Origin: Flavobacteriaceae bacterium | GTDB lineage: Bacteria; Bacteroidota; Bacteroidia; Flavobacteriales; Flavobacteriaceae | Reading direction: 5' to 3' | Assembly (NCBI GenBank): GCA_024644725.1 | Contig: JAHEHE010000008.1 | Span: forward strand, 1-53,138 | DNA length: 53,138 nucleotides | Part shown: piece by piece, positions 28,445 to 37,347 of the stretch | Layout: every line of letters starts with the position of its first letter | How positions within the stretch are numbered: position 1 is the first letter of the stretch | Notes under the pieces: model-generated | The model's input: only the letters and a program-made list of their open reading frames with translations | The model's database searches: none | What the model was told of the DNA's origin: nothing | Position numbers and translations under genes: made by a program

Positions 28445-28842
28445 GCCTGGAAGACAAAATATCCTATTCGCATAAAATCAAGGTCGACAAAAGTGATCTC
28501 GACCGTCTGAATCATGTGAACAATGTGGTCTATTTGCAATGGGTCAATGACATCTCTGAAAAGCATTGGAACCTGCTGGCGGATGAAAACCTGCGAAAGA
28601 AGTATTTCTGGGTTGTGCTGCGCCATGAGATCGACTATCTGAGCCAGGCGGTTTTTGGCGATGAGATCACTGTTGTGACCTGGGTAGGATCCTCAAAGGG
28701 CGTTCGATCGGTTCGTCATGTGGAGATGTTCATCGGGGAAAAACCGCTCGTTCGAGCCAGTTCCACCTGGTGCCTCATCGATGCCGAAACGCTTCGCCCA
28801 ACTCGCATTCGAGAGGATGTTCTCAGTCTACTGACCCGCTGA
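28441..28842 (+). CDS. Hotdog-fold acyl-CoA thioesterase (4HBT family) at the end of the his operon
   Basis: A 133-residue single hotdog domain. The N-terminal DRLNHVNNVVYLQW motif (Asp plus HVNN) and the VRHVEMFIGEKPLVRASSTW strands are typical of 4-hydroxybenzoyl-CoA-type and YbgC/FadM-like thioesterases. It overlaps hisIE by four bases, so it is translated with the his operon, although no link between thioesters and histidine synthesis is known to me. Its 3' end overlaps the convergent HAD gene by 15 bases. Substrate unknown. Confidence 0.85.
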   Translation: MSLEDKISYSHKIKVDKSDLDRLNHVNNVVYLQWVNDISEKHWNLLADENLRKKYFWVVLRHEIDYLSQAVFGDEITVVTWVGSSKGVRSVRHVEMFIGEKPLVRASSTWCLIDAETLRPTRIREDVLSLLTR

Positions 28843-29649
28843 TTGCCGCTTGGCCTCGAGAAGCTGTTCCAGTATAAATTCCACTCCCTGCTGGTCATTG
28901 CTTCTCGTTGAAAAACGCGCTGCTTTTTTCACATTGGGATGGGCATTTTCCATGGCATAGCTGAAGAAGGCTTCCTGTAACATTTCGAGGTCGTTGTTGA
29001 AGTCGCCGAAAACCATGGTTTCTTCACGGCCGATTCCGTGTCGGCGCTGAAGCAATTTGACCGCGTTGCCCTTATGGGCTCTTGGATCGGAAATGTCGAT
29101 CCAATTCCGGCCAGAGACTTTGACCTGCAGGTGACTTTCCAGGTGTTTCACGTAAGGGTATACATGGGCTTCTGATCCTTCGAAATGATATACGGCCACT
29201 TTGAAGAAATCATCATAGTCCACAACGGAAAGATCGTCGACGATGTCAAAATGGGTATAATATTCACCCAGTATGTCTGTGAACTTCTGATCCCGGCTTT
29301 CGATGTAGGCCGACTGCTTGCCACAGAACACGGTGTAGAGCCCATCAATTTCCCTCAAAACCGGAAGCATGTCGGTTACAAGGCTTCGATTGAGAATCAC
29401 CGAATCGAGCTCAAGATCACCCTGTTTTACAAAGCCTCCATTCTCAGCGACTATGGCGATCCGGTCATGAATGCGCTGAAGCTTGTCAAATATGCTGCTG
29501 TACTGCCGGCCACTGGCGGCGACGAACTTGACCTTGTGCGCCTGAAGCTCGTCAAAAAGCTCAAAAAAACGGCCACTTACCTCGCTTTTTGAGTTGAGAA
29601 GCGTCCCGTCCATGTCGGTTACGACCATTTTGACAGCAGAGAGTTCCAT
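28828..29649 (-). CDS. HAD superfamily Cof-type phosphatase
   Basis: A 273-residue cytoplasmic hydrolase with the HAD motif I at the start (VVTDMDGTLLNS), motif II near VAASGRQYSS, and the closing acidic motif GDFNNDLEML. A large C2-type cap domain lies between (about 85-185), as in sugar-phosphate and flavin-phosphate phosphatases of the Cof group. Substrates in this group vary widely and cannot be predicted. A perfect -7 element lies about 22 bases upstream. Convergent overlap with the thioesterase gene. Confidence 0.9.
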   Translation of the reverse strand: MELSAVKMVVTDMDGTLLNSKSEVSGRFFELFDELQAHKVKFVAASGRQYSSIFDKLQRIHDRIAIVAENGGFVKQGDLELDSVILNRSLVTDMLPVLREIDGLYTVFCGKQSAYIESRDQKFTDILGEYYTHFDIVDDLSVVDYDDFFKVAVYHFEGSEAHVYPYVKHLESHLQVKVSGRNWIDISDPRAHKGNAVKLLQRRHGIGREETMVFGDFNNDLEMLQEAFFSYAMENAHPNVKKAARFSTRSNDQQGVEFILEQLLEAKRQSAGQ

Positions 29650-29670
29650 GTGGCTTTGAATTTATCGTTG

Positions 29671-29678
29671 CAAAAATA
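29671..29678 (-). promoter_or_regulatory. Putative -7 element of the HAD gene
   Basis: TATTTTTG on the - strand matches TAnnTTTG exactly; it ends 21 bases before the ATG. The -33 region has only a partial match. Confidence 0.45.
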
Positions 29679-29782
29679 GCACTCTGACGGTTATAAACCT
29701 CCTTCCCTTGGGAAATCATTTTTAGCATTGCCTGATTATCCGCATCGACAAAACAAATTCGCTTAGAATCAAAATAAAGGAG

Positions 29783-29790
29783 TACTTTTG
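29783..29790 (+). promoter_or_regulatory. Putative -7 element of typA
   Basis: TACTTTTG matches TAnnTTTG exactly, 20 bases before the typA ATG. An AGAGGA stretch just before the ATG (29804-29809) is one of the few Shine-Dalgarno-like sequences in this window. Confidence 0.5.
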
Positions 29791-29810
29791 CATTTTCGTA
29801 AAAAGAGGAT

Positions 29811-31580
29811 ATGCAATCAATTAGAAACATAGCGATTATCGCACACGTTGACCACGGGAAAACGACCCTGGTAGACAAGATCATTGATCAGGCCAAGATC
29901 CTGGATGACCGCAAGGAACGAACCGACCTTTTGTTGGACAACAATGACCTGGAAAGGGAGCGTGGGATCACCATTCTCTCAAAGAATGTGTCTGTCAACT
30001 ACAAGGGCGTCAAGATCAATGTGATCGACACCCCGGGTCACGCCGACTTTGGTGGTGAAGTGGAGCGTGTTCTGAAAATGGCAGACGGGGTTCTTTTGCT
30101 GGTGGATGCCTTTGAAGGGCCGATGCCACAAACCCGTTTCGTATTGAGCAAGGCACTCGAATTGGGCCTGATGCCGATCGTGGTAGTCAACAAGGTAGAC
30201 AAGGAGAACTGTACACCTGACCTCGTGCACGAGAAGGTCTTCGACCTGATGTTCGCCCTGGATGCCTCAGAAGAGCAGCTCGAGTTCCACACCATTTACG
30301 GGTCTGCAAAAAACGGATGGATGAGTGACGACTGGAAGAATGAGACTACAGACATCATCCCATTGCTTGATGCTATCATTGCGAAAATACCGGAGGCTCC
30401 TTACCGTGAAGGAAATCCCCAGATGCAAATCACTTCCCTGGACTATTCTTCTTTCACCGGGAGAATCGCTATCGGAAGGGTTTTTCGCGGGGACCTCGAA
30501 GAAGGAAAGGATTACATGCTTTGCAAAGCGGATGGAAGCACCAAAAAGGTCAGAATTAAGGAATTGCACACCTTTGAAGGACTCGGCAAAGCCAAGACCC
30601 CATCGGTGAGAAGCGGGGACATTTGCGCCATAACTGGCTTGGAAGGTTTTGAAATCGGGGATACCATCGCTGACCTCGAGGAGCCCGAAGCACTGCCTCG
30701 TATCGAAGTGGACAAGCCTACAATGAGCATGCTGTTTACCATCAACAATTCTCCCTTCTTCGGGAAGGAAGGCAAGTTTGTGACCTCACGTCACTTGCGT
30801 GATCGCCTTTTCAAGGAAACTGAGAAAAACCTTGCGCTCAAAGTCGAGGAAACTGACAGTGAGGACAAGTTCATTGTTTACGGAAGGGGTATTCTTCACC
30901 TTTCTGTTTTGATCGAGACCATGCGAAGAGAAGGTTACGAGCTGCAAGTGGGACGGCCCCAGGTCATTCTCAAGCAAATCGACGGCAGGCAATGCGAACC
31001 TTACGAAACTCTGGTTATTGACGTTCCGGAAGAATTGGCAAGCAAGGCGATCAACCTGGTCACACTGAGAAAGGGGGATCTTCACGTGATGGAGCCCAAA
31101 GGAGATTTGCAGCACCTGGAATTCGATATTCCCTCTCGCGGTTTGATCGGTCTCAGAAACAAAATACTCACAGCGACGCAGGGAGAGGCGATCATCAACC
31201 ATCGCTTGAGGGGATATGACACCTATAAAGGAGAATTCAGTGAGGTAAACAACGGAGCCATTGTATCCGCGGAAGCGGGCAAGGCAACGGCTTATGCGAT
31301 AGACCGATTGCAGGATCGAGGCAAATTCTTCATCGACCCGAACGATGAGATTTACAAAGGGCAGGTCGTTGGAGAGAACAGTCGTCAGGATGACATGGGG
31401 GTGAATCTCATCAAAGGGAAAAAGCTGACCAATATTCGCTCCGCCGGGGCAGATGACAGCGCCCGCATCTTCCCAAAAATCGATTTTTCGCTCGAAGAAT
31501 GCATGGAATATATTCGTGACGACGAGTACCTGGAAATTACGCCCCTGAACCTTCGTATGCGTAAAATTGAGTTCAGATAA
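29811..31580 (+). CDS. typA: Ribosome-associated translational GTPase TypA/BipA
   Basis: A 589-residue GTPase that binds the ribosome and assists assembly or translation under stress. The GTP-binding motifs are AHVDHGKT (11-18), DTPGHADF and NKVDK. EF-G-like domains follow, with a C-terminal BipA-specific domain that contains [10 protein letters not shown] and [12 protein letters not shown]. The length is close to the family norm of about 600. It likely starts its own transcript from the -7 element at 29783; the FKBP gene follows after 39 bases. Confidence 0.97.
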   Translation: MQSIRNIAIIAHVDHGKTTLVDKIIDQAKILDDRKERTDLLLDNNDLERERGITILSKNVSVNYKGVKINVIDTPGHADFGGEVERVLKMADGVLLLVDAFEGPMPQTRFVLSKALELGLMPIVVVNKVDKENCTPDLVHEKVFDLMFALDASEEQLEFHTIYGSAKNGWMSDDWKNETTDIIPLLDAIIAKIPEAPYREGNPQMQITSLDYSSFTGRIAIGRVFRGDLEEGKDYMLCKADGSTKKVRIKELHTFEGLGKAKTPSVRSGDICAITGLEGFEIGDTIADLEEPEALPRIEVDKPTMSMLFTINNSPFFGKEGKFVTSRHLRDRLFKETEKNLALKVEETDSEDKFIVYGRGILHLSVLIETMRREGYELQVGRPQVILKQIDGRQCEPYETLVIDVPEELASKAINLVTLRKGDLHVMEPKGDLQHLEFDIPSRGLIGLRNKILTATQGEAIINHRLRGYDTYKGEFSEVNNGAIVSAEAGKATAYAIDRLQDRGKFFIDPNDEIYKGQVVGENSRQDDMGVNLIKGKKLTNIRSAGADDSARIFPKIDFSLEECMEYIRDDEYLEITPLNLRMRKIEFR

Positions 31581-31619
31581 TCAAAGTAATGTTGTAAATT
31601 GCGCTCCAAAATTTTGAAT

Positions 31620-32450
31620 ATGAAGTGGAAATATGGACTTGTACTGTTGCTGGGAATTTTGATTTTTGCCTGTAACGATGATGATGACGATGAGAAATTT
31701 GATCCTGTGGCACAGGAGGCAATCGATGATGCGCTGCTCATTGAATTCCTGCAGACGCACTACCTGACAGAAGACAAGGCAATTGATACCATAACAGGGA
31801 ATGAGACTCCTCTTTACAATGACGTGCAGGTGGAGTTGGTGGAGCGCGATGACATCGACTACAAGCTTTACTATTACATTGACAATCAGGGGGTGGGATC
31901 GAATCCGAGCATCAATGATTCGGTGCACGTGCTCTACAAGGGATTTCTCCTTGACAGCACCCAGTTCGACTCCAACTTGAGTTATACCAGCACAAAATCC
32001 TGGTTTCATCTGGCGAGCACCATAACAGGTTTCCGATATGGAGCTTCTAAGTACAAATCAGGAAATCGCGTCATCTACCCTGACGAATCTTTCGGTTACG
32101 AAGACGCCGGGAACGGGATTTTCTTTATGCCTTCCGGTTTGGCATATGGCAACAACGGGTCATTTAATGTGCCGGTGAATGCACCCATCTATTATTTCTT
32201 TGAATGTGGACGCGTTGTGGAATCAGATCTTGACAATGACCTGGTCAAAGACAATGATGAAGACATAGACGGTGATGGCGATGTTTTGGGAGATGATACA
32301 GATGGCGATGGAATCTCGGATTACCGCGACGTCGATGATGATGGCGACGGCATCTTTACCCGGGATGAAGACACCGACGGAGACGGAGACCCAAGAAACG
32401 ACGACTCCGATGGAGACGGAATCCCGAACTACCTGGACGCCGACAGCTGA
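31620..32450 (+). CDS. FKBP-type peptidyl-prolyl isomerase lipoprotein with calcium-binding repeats
   Basis: A 276-residue lipoprotein (start at MKWKYG; lipobox LIFAC, Cys18). The Cys is followed by NDDDDDE, close to the acidic surface-export signal known in Bacteroidota lipoproteins, so a cell-surface location is likely. An FKBP domain (about 90-205) is recognisable from [11 protein letters not shown], a [10 protein letters not shown] flap and [10 protein letters not shown]. The last 70 or so residues are Asp-rich repeats ([31 protein letters not shown]), as in thrombospondin type 3 calcium-binding units. The upstream ATG at 31599 is less likely because it adds charged residues before the signal peptide. 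Confidence 0.9.
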   Translation: MKWKYGLVLLLGILIFACNDDDDDEKFDPVAQEAIDDALLIEFLQTHYLTEDKAIDTITGNETPLYNDVQVELVERDDIDYKLYYYIDNQGVGSNPSINDSVHVLYKGFLLDSTQFDSNLSYTSTKSWFHLASTITGFRYGASKYKSGNRVIYPDESFGYEDAGNGIFFMPSGLAYGNNGSFNVPVNAPIYYFFECGRVVESDLDNDLVKDNDEDIDGDGDVLGDDTDGDGISDYRDVDDDGDGIFTRDEDTDGDGDPRNDDSDGDGIPNYLDADS

Positions 32451-32451
32451 T

Positions 32452-33585
32452 TCAGATCAGATCTTTTAGGACTTCTATGACCCGATCGATTTCCTGGCGG
32501 TTGTTGTGCTTGCTGAAGGAAAAGCGAACGGAGGTCTTCTCGGATTCTTTCTCGTCGAGAATGGCTGACAGCACGTGTGAACCTTTATTGCTACCGCTTT
32601 GACAGGCACTGCCTCCCGAGGCGGAGATCCCGTTGAGGTCGAGATTGAACAGCAGCATGGGGACGTCTTTGGGAAAGCGTACGCTCAAGATGTGAAAGGC
32701 GCTTTTTTCAGAATCTGCAGATCGGCCATTGAATTCTATTTCGTTGAAGTTGCTCTTCAGCTGCTCAATAAAATACTGTTTCAGACCACTCACGTACTCA
32801 CGTTCCGATTCGAAATTGTCAAGGGCCATTTGCAGCGCCTTGCCCATTCCTGCTATACTATGCGTGTTCTCTGTTCCAGCTCGAGTGCCCATTTCCTGCT
32901 CGCCTCCGTGAATAAGGGGCTCAATGTGCATTCCTTTAGGGACTATGGCAAAGCCCACTCCCTTGGGTCCGTGGAATTTATGGGCACTTGCAGCGATAAA
33001 GCCAATCGGATTGTCTTCCAGGTTGAACGCCACGTGGCCAATGCCCTGCACCGTATCCGAATGGAACAGAGCGCCGTGCTCCTTGCAGAGCGCACTGACC
33101 GCAGAAACATTCAGCAAATTTCCGATTTCATTATTGACCATCATGAGACTGACCATGCACGGAACCGAAGAGCTTTTAAGTAGCTCCTCCAAATGTTCCA
33201 TATCGACTTCTCCAAAGGCGTTTATCCGAACATAATCGACTGTTACGCCATTGTCTTTTTTTATCGCATCCAGTGCGTGCAGAACAGCGTGATGCTCGAT
33301 CTCGGAGCTGATAAACCGCTTGATTCCCCAATGTCGCGCTGCATTTTGCAACACGAGATTGTCCGCCTCACTTCCTCCTGAGGTGAACAATACTTGGGAA
33401 GGCGAACAACGGAAAGAAGTCGCGATCTGTTTTCGGGTGCTTTCCAGCAGGACCCTCGCTTTTCTCCCGTATTCGTGAGTGGAGGAGGGGTTGCCAAAGT
33501 TGTCCCGCAACTGTTCGCACATCACCTCAATCACCTCAGGATTCAAGGGGGTTGTAGCCGCATTGTCGAGGTATATTTTCTGCAT
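32452..33585 (-). CDS. Cysteine desulfurase (NifS/IscS type)
   Basis: A PLP enzyme (377 aa) that removes sulfur from cysteine for Fe-S clusters or thio-tRNA. The PLP lysine is Lys203 in SAHKFHGPKG and the persulfide cysteine is Cys328 in GGSACQSGS. The short, ordered loop around Cys328 points to the class I (NifS/IscS) group. The start MQKIYLDNAATTPL (33585) is typical; upstream in-frame codons run through an AT-rich intergenic region and are not coding. A -7 element ends only four bases before this ATG. No iscU or suf genes are near. Confidence 0.94.
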   Translation of the reverse strand: MQKIYLDNAATTPLNPEVIEVMCEQLRDNFGNPSSTHEYGRKARVLLESTRKQIATSFRCSPSQVLFTSGGSEADNLVLQNAARHWGIKRFISSEIEHHAVLHALDAIKKDNGVTVDYVRINAFGEVDMEHLEELLKSSSVPCMVSLMMVNNEIGNLLNVSAVSALCKEHGALFHSDTVQGIGHVAFNLEDNPIGFIAASAHKFHGPKGVGFAIVPKGMHIEPLIHGGEQEMGTRAGTENTHSIAGMGKALQMALDNFESEREYVSGLKQYFIEQLKSNFNEIEFNGRSADSEKSAFHILSVRFPKDVPMLLFNLDLNGISASGGSACQSGSNKGSHVLSAILDEKESEKTSVRFSFSKHNNRQEIDRVIEVLKDLI

Positions 33586-33589
33586 TTCA

Positions 33590-33597
33590 CAAAAGTA
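33590..33597 (-). promoter_or_regulatory. Putative -7 element of the cysteine desulfurase gene
   Basis: TACTTTTG on the - strand matches TAnnTTTG exactly but ends only four bases before the ATG, which would make the mRNA nearly leaderless. No -33 TTTG is seen at the normal distance. Confidence 0.35.
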
Positions 33598-33685
33598 GTT
33601 ATTTTTATTCTTGGGATTGATTATTTTCGGATGCAAAAGAATTACTTTTACACTGAAAAAAGAACCGGGAACCCAAATCCAGTTT

Positions 33686-34213
33686 ATGAAGCTCATGCGA
33701 ATCACAAGCTATTTTTCACTTCTGTTTATTCTGCTTTTTCATTCTTGCAGTGATGGAAATCTCGACATAGCGAGTTTTGAATTTGAAGAAACGGTCAATA
33801 CATGCGGGAGCTATACCCTATATCGTCTGAGCACGGATGGTCAGAAAGAGGCATTGATTGTCACGTTGACAGCGCAACAAATCCGTCAGGATGAAGAGCC
33901 GGTCATTCCAGTTCAGGTTTCTACCAGCGGCCTCTATACCGTGACGGATCGCGTCTTTGATGATCAGGTGACCTCATCTTATTTTTGCTCAACAGTTCCT
34001 CCGGTAGAGCCCAAAGTGCTCAAGAATTGGGAAGGCATATCGGGATTCATCCTGGTGGAAAATCGTCCGGTTTATGAGGAAGACGGAGTTACGATAGAAG
34101 CCTGGGAGCATATTATCGTATTGAACGATGTCGTACTTGAAAGCGGAGAGGAAAAACTCATTTTCAATGACACCTTTCTCTACGGAACTTTCACTACGTC
34201 TCCCGAACTCTGA
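33686..34213 (+). CDS. Unknown lipoprotein
   Basis: A 175-residue lipoprotein starting at MKLMRITSYF (ATG 33686; a second ATG three codons on is possible), lipobox LLFHSC with Cys21. The mature protein is short, beta-rich and has two Cys residues (in VNTCGSYTLY and SYFCSTVPP) that could form a disulfide. I do not recognise a family. It diverges from the cysteine desulfurase gene and precedes the DUF2752 gene by 40 bases. Confidence 0.65.
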   Translation: MKLMRITSYFSLLFILLFHSCSDGNLDIASFEFEETVNTCGSYTLYRLSTDGQKEALIVTLTAQQIRQDEEPVIPVQVSTSGLYTVTDRVFDDQVTSSYFCSTVPPVEPKVLKNWEGISGFILVENRPVYEEDGVTIEAWEHIIVLNDVVLESGEEKLIFNDTFLYGTFTTSPEL

Positions 34214-34253
34214 TCGAAAATTATTGTTAATTTCAAGTGCTGAAATTTGAAGC

Positions 34254-34541
34254 ATGGGTCTTGTTGATTTTTTAGAGAAAAACATGTTGTCCTGTCAATG
34301 GAAGGAACTCGGACTCGAGTGCACGGGTTGTGGCCTGCAGCGATCTGTTATTCATATTCTCAGAGCTGAATTCACCGAAGCACTTGCGGTCTATCCGGCG
34401 ATTTACACCCTGATTCTGATGTTTGCATTTCTCGGTATTCACCTGAAATTTAACTTCGCTAAAGGAGCCCAGGTTTTAAAGTGGCTGTTCGTTCTCAACA
34501 TTTCGATCATTATTGTCCATTATATATCAAAGTTTATCTGA
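34254..34541 (+). CDS. DUF2752 small membrane protein
   Basis: A 95-residue protein with a Cys-rich N-terminus and two membrane helices. The segment LECTGCGLQRSVIHIL matches the DUF2752 hallmark (CxGCGxxR followed by a helix). The function of the family is unknown; the cysteines suggest a metal or redox role, but this is a guess. A CCC-motif membrane protein gene starts two bases after its stop, so both are probably in one transcript. Confidence 0.8.
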   Translation: MGLVDFLEKNMLSCQWKELGLECTGCGLQRSVIHILRAEFTEALAVYPAIYTLILMFAFLGIHLKFNFAKGAQVLKWLFVLNISIIIVHYISKFI

Positions 34542-34543
34542 TT

Positions 34544-34867
34544 ATGTATAAAGAAAAACTCCCGCATTCACAAAGTGCACTGGTTCTCGGCATAAGTTCC
34601 ATCATTACCGCTTGTTGCTGTTGGGGTGTGATTGGCGTGATCCTTGGAGCCATCGGGATTTACGAATCCAACAAGGCCATTGCCATCTACAATGAGCACC
34701 CCAATGATTTTGACGGAATCAACAATGCACAAACCGGAAGGACGACTTCCATCATCGGGATCATTATCGGAGTCATTTCCATGCTTTGGATGATCTATAT
34801 GTTCAGTACCGGAGATTACGAGATGATCTTTGAGCAATACCAGCAACTCTTAGACGAAAATGCTTAA
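34544..34867 (+). CDS. CCC-motif small membrane protein (DUF4190-like)
   Basis: A 107-residue protein with two hydrophobic segments: SALVLGISSIITACCCWGVI (about 11-30) with the triple Cys, and a Gly/Ile-rich helix near 70-90. This resembles the Bacteroidota family annotated as 'CCC motif membrane protein', which also often sits next to DUF2752. The true start is the ATG at 34544; upstream in-frame codons overlap the DUF2752 gene. The 3' end overlaps pcm by eight bases. Function unknown. Confidence 0.78.
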   Translation: MYKEKLPHSQSALVLGISSIITACCCWGVIGVILGAIGIYESNKAIAIYNEHPNDFDGINNAQTGRTTSIIGIIIGVISMLWMIYMFSTGDYEMIFEQYQQLLDENA

Positions 34868-35513
34868 AGACTCGAACCGACATAAAGGGATGCGGAACCA
34901 GCTTGTAGCGACCATTGAGCGCAAGGGCATCACTGATAAGAAAGTTTTGGAGGCGATCTCCAAGATACCCAGGCATCTGTTCATGGATTCGAGTTTCGTG
35001 GATTTTGCCTACCAGGACAAACCTTTTCCGATTGGAGCGGATCAGACGATTTCCCAGCCCTTCACTGTGGCATTTCAAACTGAGCTTCTCAAAGTGAAAC
35101 CCGGCGACAAGATCCTGGAGATCGGTACGGGGTCAGGATACCAGGCGGCAGTTCTTATCGAGTTAAAGGCACAGGTTTACAGCATTGAGCGACAGAAGGA
35201 ATTGTACACCAGGGTCAAAAAGTTTTTGCCGTCCGTCGGTTATGTGCCCAAAAAGCTCATTTATGGAGATGGTTATCTCGGTTTGCCCGAGGAGGCTCCT
35301 TTTGATGGGATTATTGTAACGGCAGGAGCGCCTGAGGTACCCAAGGCCCTGCTCAGTCAATTGAAAGTAGGGGGCAGGCTCGTCATTCCAGTCGGAGATG
35401 ACGTGCAGGTCATGACCCTCTTTATTCGAACCTCTGAAAAGTCTTTTGAAAAGCACGAGTTCGGGGATTTCCGCTTTGTGCCAATGCTTAAGGAGAAATC
35501 GAACAATCGATAA
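34860..35513 (+). CDS. pcm: Protein-L-isoaspartate O-methyltransferase
   Basis: A SAM-dependent repair enzyme (217 aa) that methylates isoaspartyl residues in aged proteins. Signatures: DQTISQPFTVAFQTE, the SAM-binding ILEIGTGSGYQAAVL, and the late region VGGRLVIPVG. The length is standard. It overlaps the CCC-motif gene by eight bases and precedes the sulfurtransferase gene by 20 bases, so the three or four genes are likely one transcript. Confidence 0.95.
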   Translation: MLKDSNRHKGMRNQLVATIERKGITDKKVLEAISKIPRHLFMDSSFVDFAYQDKPFPIGADQTISQPFTVAFQTELLKVKPGDKILEIGTGSGYQAAVLIELKAQVYSIERQKELYTRVKKFLPSVGYVPKKLIYGDGYLGLPEEAPFDGIIVTAGAPEVPKALLSQLKVGGRLVIPVGDDVQVMTLFIRTSEKSFEKHEFGDFRFVPMLKEKSNNR

Positions 35514-35533
35514 CTTGACAAAAAATAAAGACG

Positions 35534-36385
35534 ATGAGCGATATTGTATTGAAGAACCCACTGGTAAGTGCCGATTGGTTGTACGAGCATCTCAATGCTC
35601 GGAATCTCATTGTTCTGGACGCTTCACTACCGAAAGCGGGAATGGGTGAAGATACTTTGAGCCCATCTCTGATTGAGGGGGCACGCTACATGGATCTCAA
35701 AAACCGCTGGGCGCAGAAAGATGCGGAGTTTCCCAATACAATGCTGGATGCGGCAGGTTTCGAGCGAGTGTCTCAAGAATTCGGAATTGACAATTCTTCA
35801 GCTCTTGTCTTCTACGACCAGCACGGAATCTATTCCAGTGCTCGTGGATGGTATATGTTCCGTGCCATGGGGCACGACAATGTCGCCGTTTTGGATGGTG
35901 GTCTCCCGACCTGGGAGCAAGCGGGCTATCCCGTAATGCCCAAAAAAGACTACTCGGGCCACCTGGGTAATTTCAAAGCTCGTCTTGATTCGAATTTTTT
36001 CAAGGATCACAAAGCAGTGTTAGCCGAGCTGCAGGACTCTTCCAAGCAGGTTCTGGATGCTCGGGCCGGGGAGAGATTTCTGGGGTTGGTAGCGGAGCCT
36101 CGTGAAGGCTTGCGCAGCGGACATATTCCGGGTTCAAAAAGTTTGCCATACGGCGAGCTCCAAGAAGGTGGAAAGATGAAAGATATAAATACCCTTGAAG
36201 CCTTATTTTCCGAAACATCCAAAGCAAACCAAAACCTGGTATTTTCATGCGGATCGGGGATCACAGCCTGTGTGCTCGCACTGGGTGCAGAATTGACCGG
36301 AAGGTCAGGGTACTCGGTTTACGACGGATCCTGGACGGAATGGGGTTCCTTGCCGGAGCTTCCCGTTGAGAAGGGTCGGGGCTAG
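35534..36385 (+). CDS. sseA: 3-mercaptopyruvate / thiosulfate sulfurtransferase
   Basis: Two rhodanese domains (283 aa). The N-terminal one lacks the catalytic Cys; the C-terminal one has Cys239 in the loop CGSGITA. This CG[SG]G[VI]TA loop is known for 3-mercaptopyruvate sulfurtransferases, whereas thiosulfate enzymes have CRKGVT, so the mercaptopyruvate activity is favoured. It acts in the cytoplasm in cysteine breakdown and sulfur transfer. The stop lies four bases from the convergent nadC gene. Confidence 0.9.
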   Translation: MSDIVLKNPLVSADWLYEHLNARNLIVLDASLPKAGMGEDTLSPSLIEGARYMDLKNRWAQKDAEFPNTMLDAAGFERVSQEFGIDNSSALVFYDQHGIYSSARGWYMFRAMGHDNVAVLDGGLPTWEQAGYPVMPKKDYSGHLGNFKARLDSNFFKDHKAVLAELQDSSKQVLDARAGERFLGLVAEPREGLRSGHIPGSKSLPYGELQEGGKMKDINTLEALFSETSKANQNLVFSCGSGITACVLALGAELTGRSGYSVYDGSWTEWGSLPELPVEKGRG

Positions 36386-36389
36386 GTTT

Positions 36390-37247
36390 TCAGAAGGCCT
36401 TCAGGCTCAGGTCCAAATTTTGAACCGAGTGGGTCAGGGCGCCTGAAGAGATATAATCAACACCACATTCCGCGTATTTTCTTGCTGTTTTCAGGGTTAT
36501 GCCTCCAGAGGATTCGGTCTGACATTGGTCACCGATGAGCTGCACGGCGCGTTCTGTGTCTTCATAGCTGAAATTATCGATCAGGATCCTGTGAATTCCA
36601 TCGTGTTTCAGAATGAGTTCGATCTCCTCCAGGTCACGGGCTTCAACGATGATCTTGAGATCGAGGTCGTTCTCTTTCAGGTAAGCCTTTGTTTTTTCGA
36701 TGGCCTGATCCACGCCGCCGGCGAAGTCTATGTGGTTGTCCTTGAGCATGATCATATCATAAAGGGCAAACCGGTGGTTTACGCCGCCACCAATCTTTAC
36801 AGCCCATTTCTCAATAGCTCTGATCCCCGGGGTGGTCTTTCGGGTATCCAGAATCCGGGTTTTGGTGCCTTTGAGCTTCTTGACAAATTTGTGGGTTTTA
36901 GTCGCGATGGCACTCATTCGCTGCATCGCATTGAGCACCAATCGTTCCGCCTTAAGGATGGATCGGGAGCGTCCCGTTACATGAAATGCTACATCCCCGT
37001 TGCTGACCTTGTCACCGTCACTGAGAAAGACCTCAATTTTCAACTCCGGGTCCACTTCATTGAAGATCATTTTGGCCAATTCCACGCCAGCCAGCACTCC
37101 GTCTTCCTTAACCAGTAGCCGAGCCTGCCCGTAAGCATCAGCCGGGATACATGCCAAAGAGCTGTGATCCCCTTCACCAATGTCCTCTCGGATACCATTC
37201 CTGATTATCAGTTGCAACTCACTGAGCATTTGTTCCTTTGTAATCAT
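36390..37247 (-). CDS. nadC: Quinolinate phosphoribosyltransferase (decarboxylating)
   Basis: A NAD synthesis enzyme (285 aa) that converts quinolinate and PRPP to nicotinate mononucleotide. Conserved elements: the N-terminal EDIGEGDHSS, the RTTPG-like RKTTPGIRAIEKWAVKIGGG stretch, NHRFALYDMIMLKDNH and the C-terminal ESSGGI. The length is standard. No nadA or nadB is near. It has its own upstream region shared with the divergent rlmH. Confidence 0.96.
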   Translation of the reverse strand: MITKEQMLSELQLIIRNGIREDIGEGDHSSLACIPADAYGQARLLVKEDGVLAGVELAKMIFNEVDPELKIEVFLSDGDKVSNGDVAFHVTGRSRSILKAERLVLNAMQRMSAIATKTHKFVKKLKGTKTRILDTRKTTPGIRAIEKWAVKIGGGVNHRFALYDMIMLKDNHIDFAGGVDQAIEKTKAYLKENDLDLKIIVEARDLEEIELILKHDGIHRILIDNFSYEDTERAVQLIGDQCQTESSGGITLKTARKYAECGVDYISSGALTHSVQNLDLSLKAF

Positions 37248-37347
37248 TTCGCCGATTTAGTCCTTTAAAAACAGGACAATAGCTTACAAAAATAAGTCTT
37301 TATCTTTACCCGAACAATTGGATATCCCTCCAACAGGTCCGAATTCT

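Noticed and set aside
32272-32450. GATGGAGACGG-type DNA repeats as a CRISPR or satellite
   Set aside because: They encode in-frame Asp-rich calcium-binding repeats of the FKBP lipoprotein.
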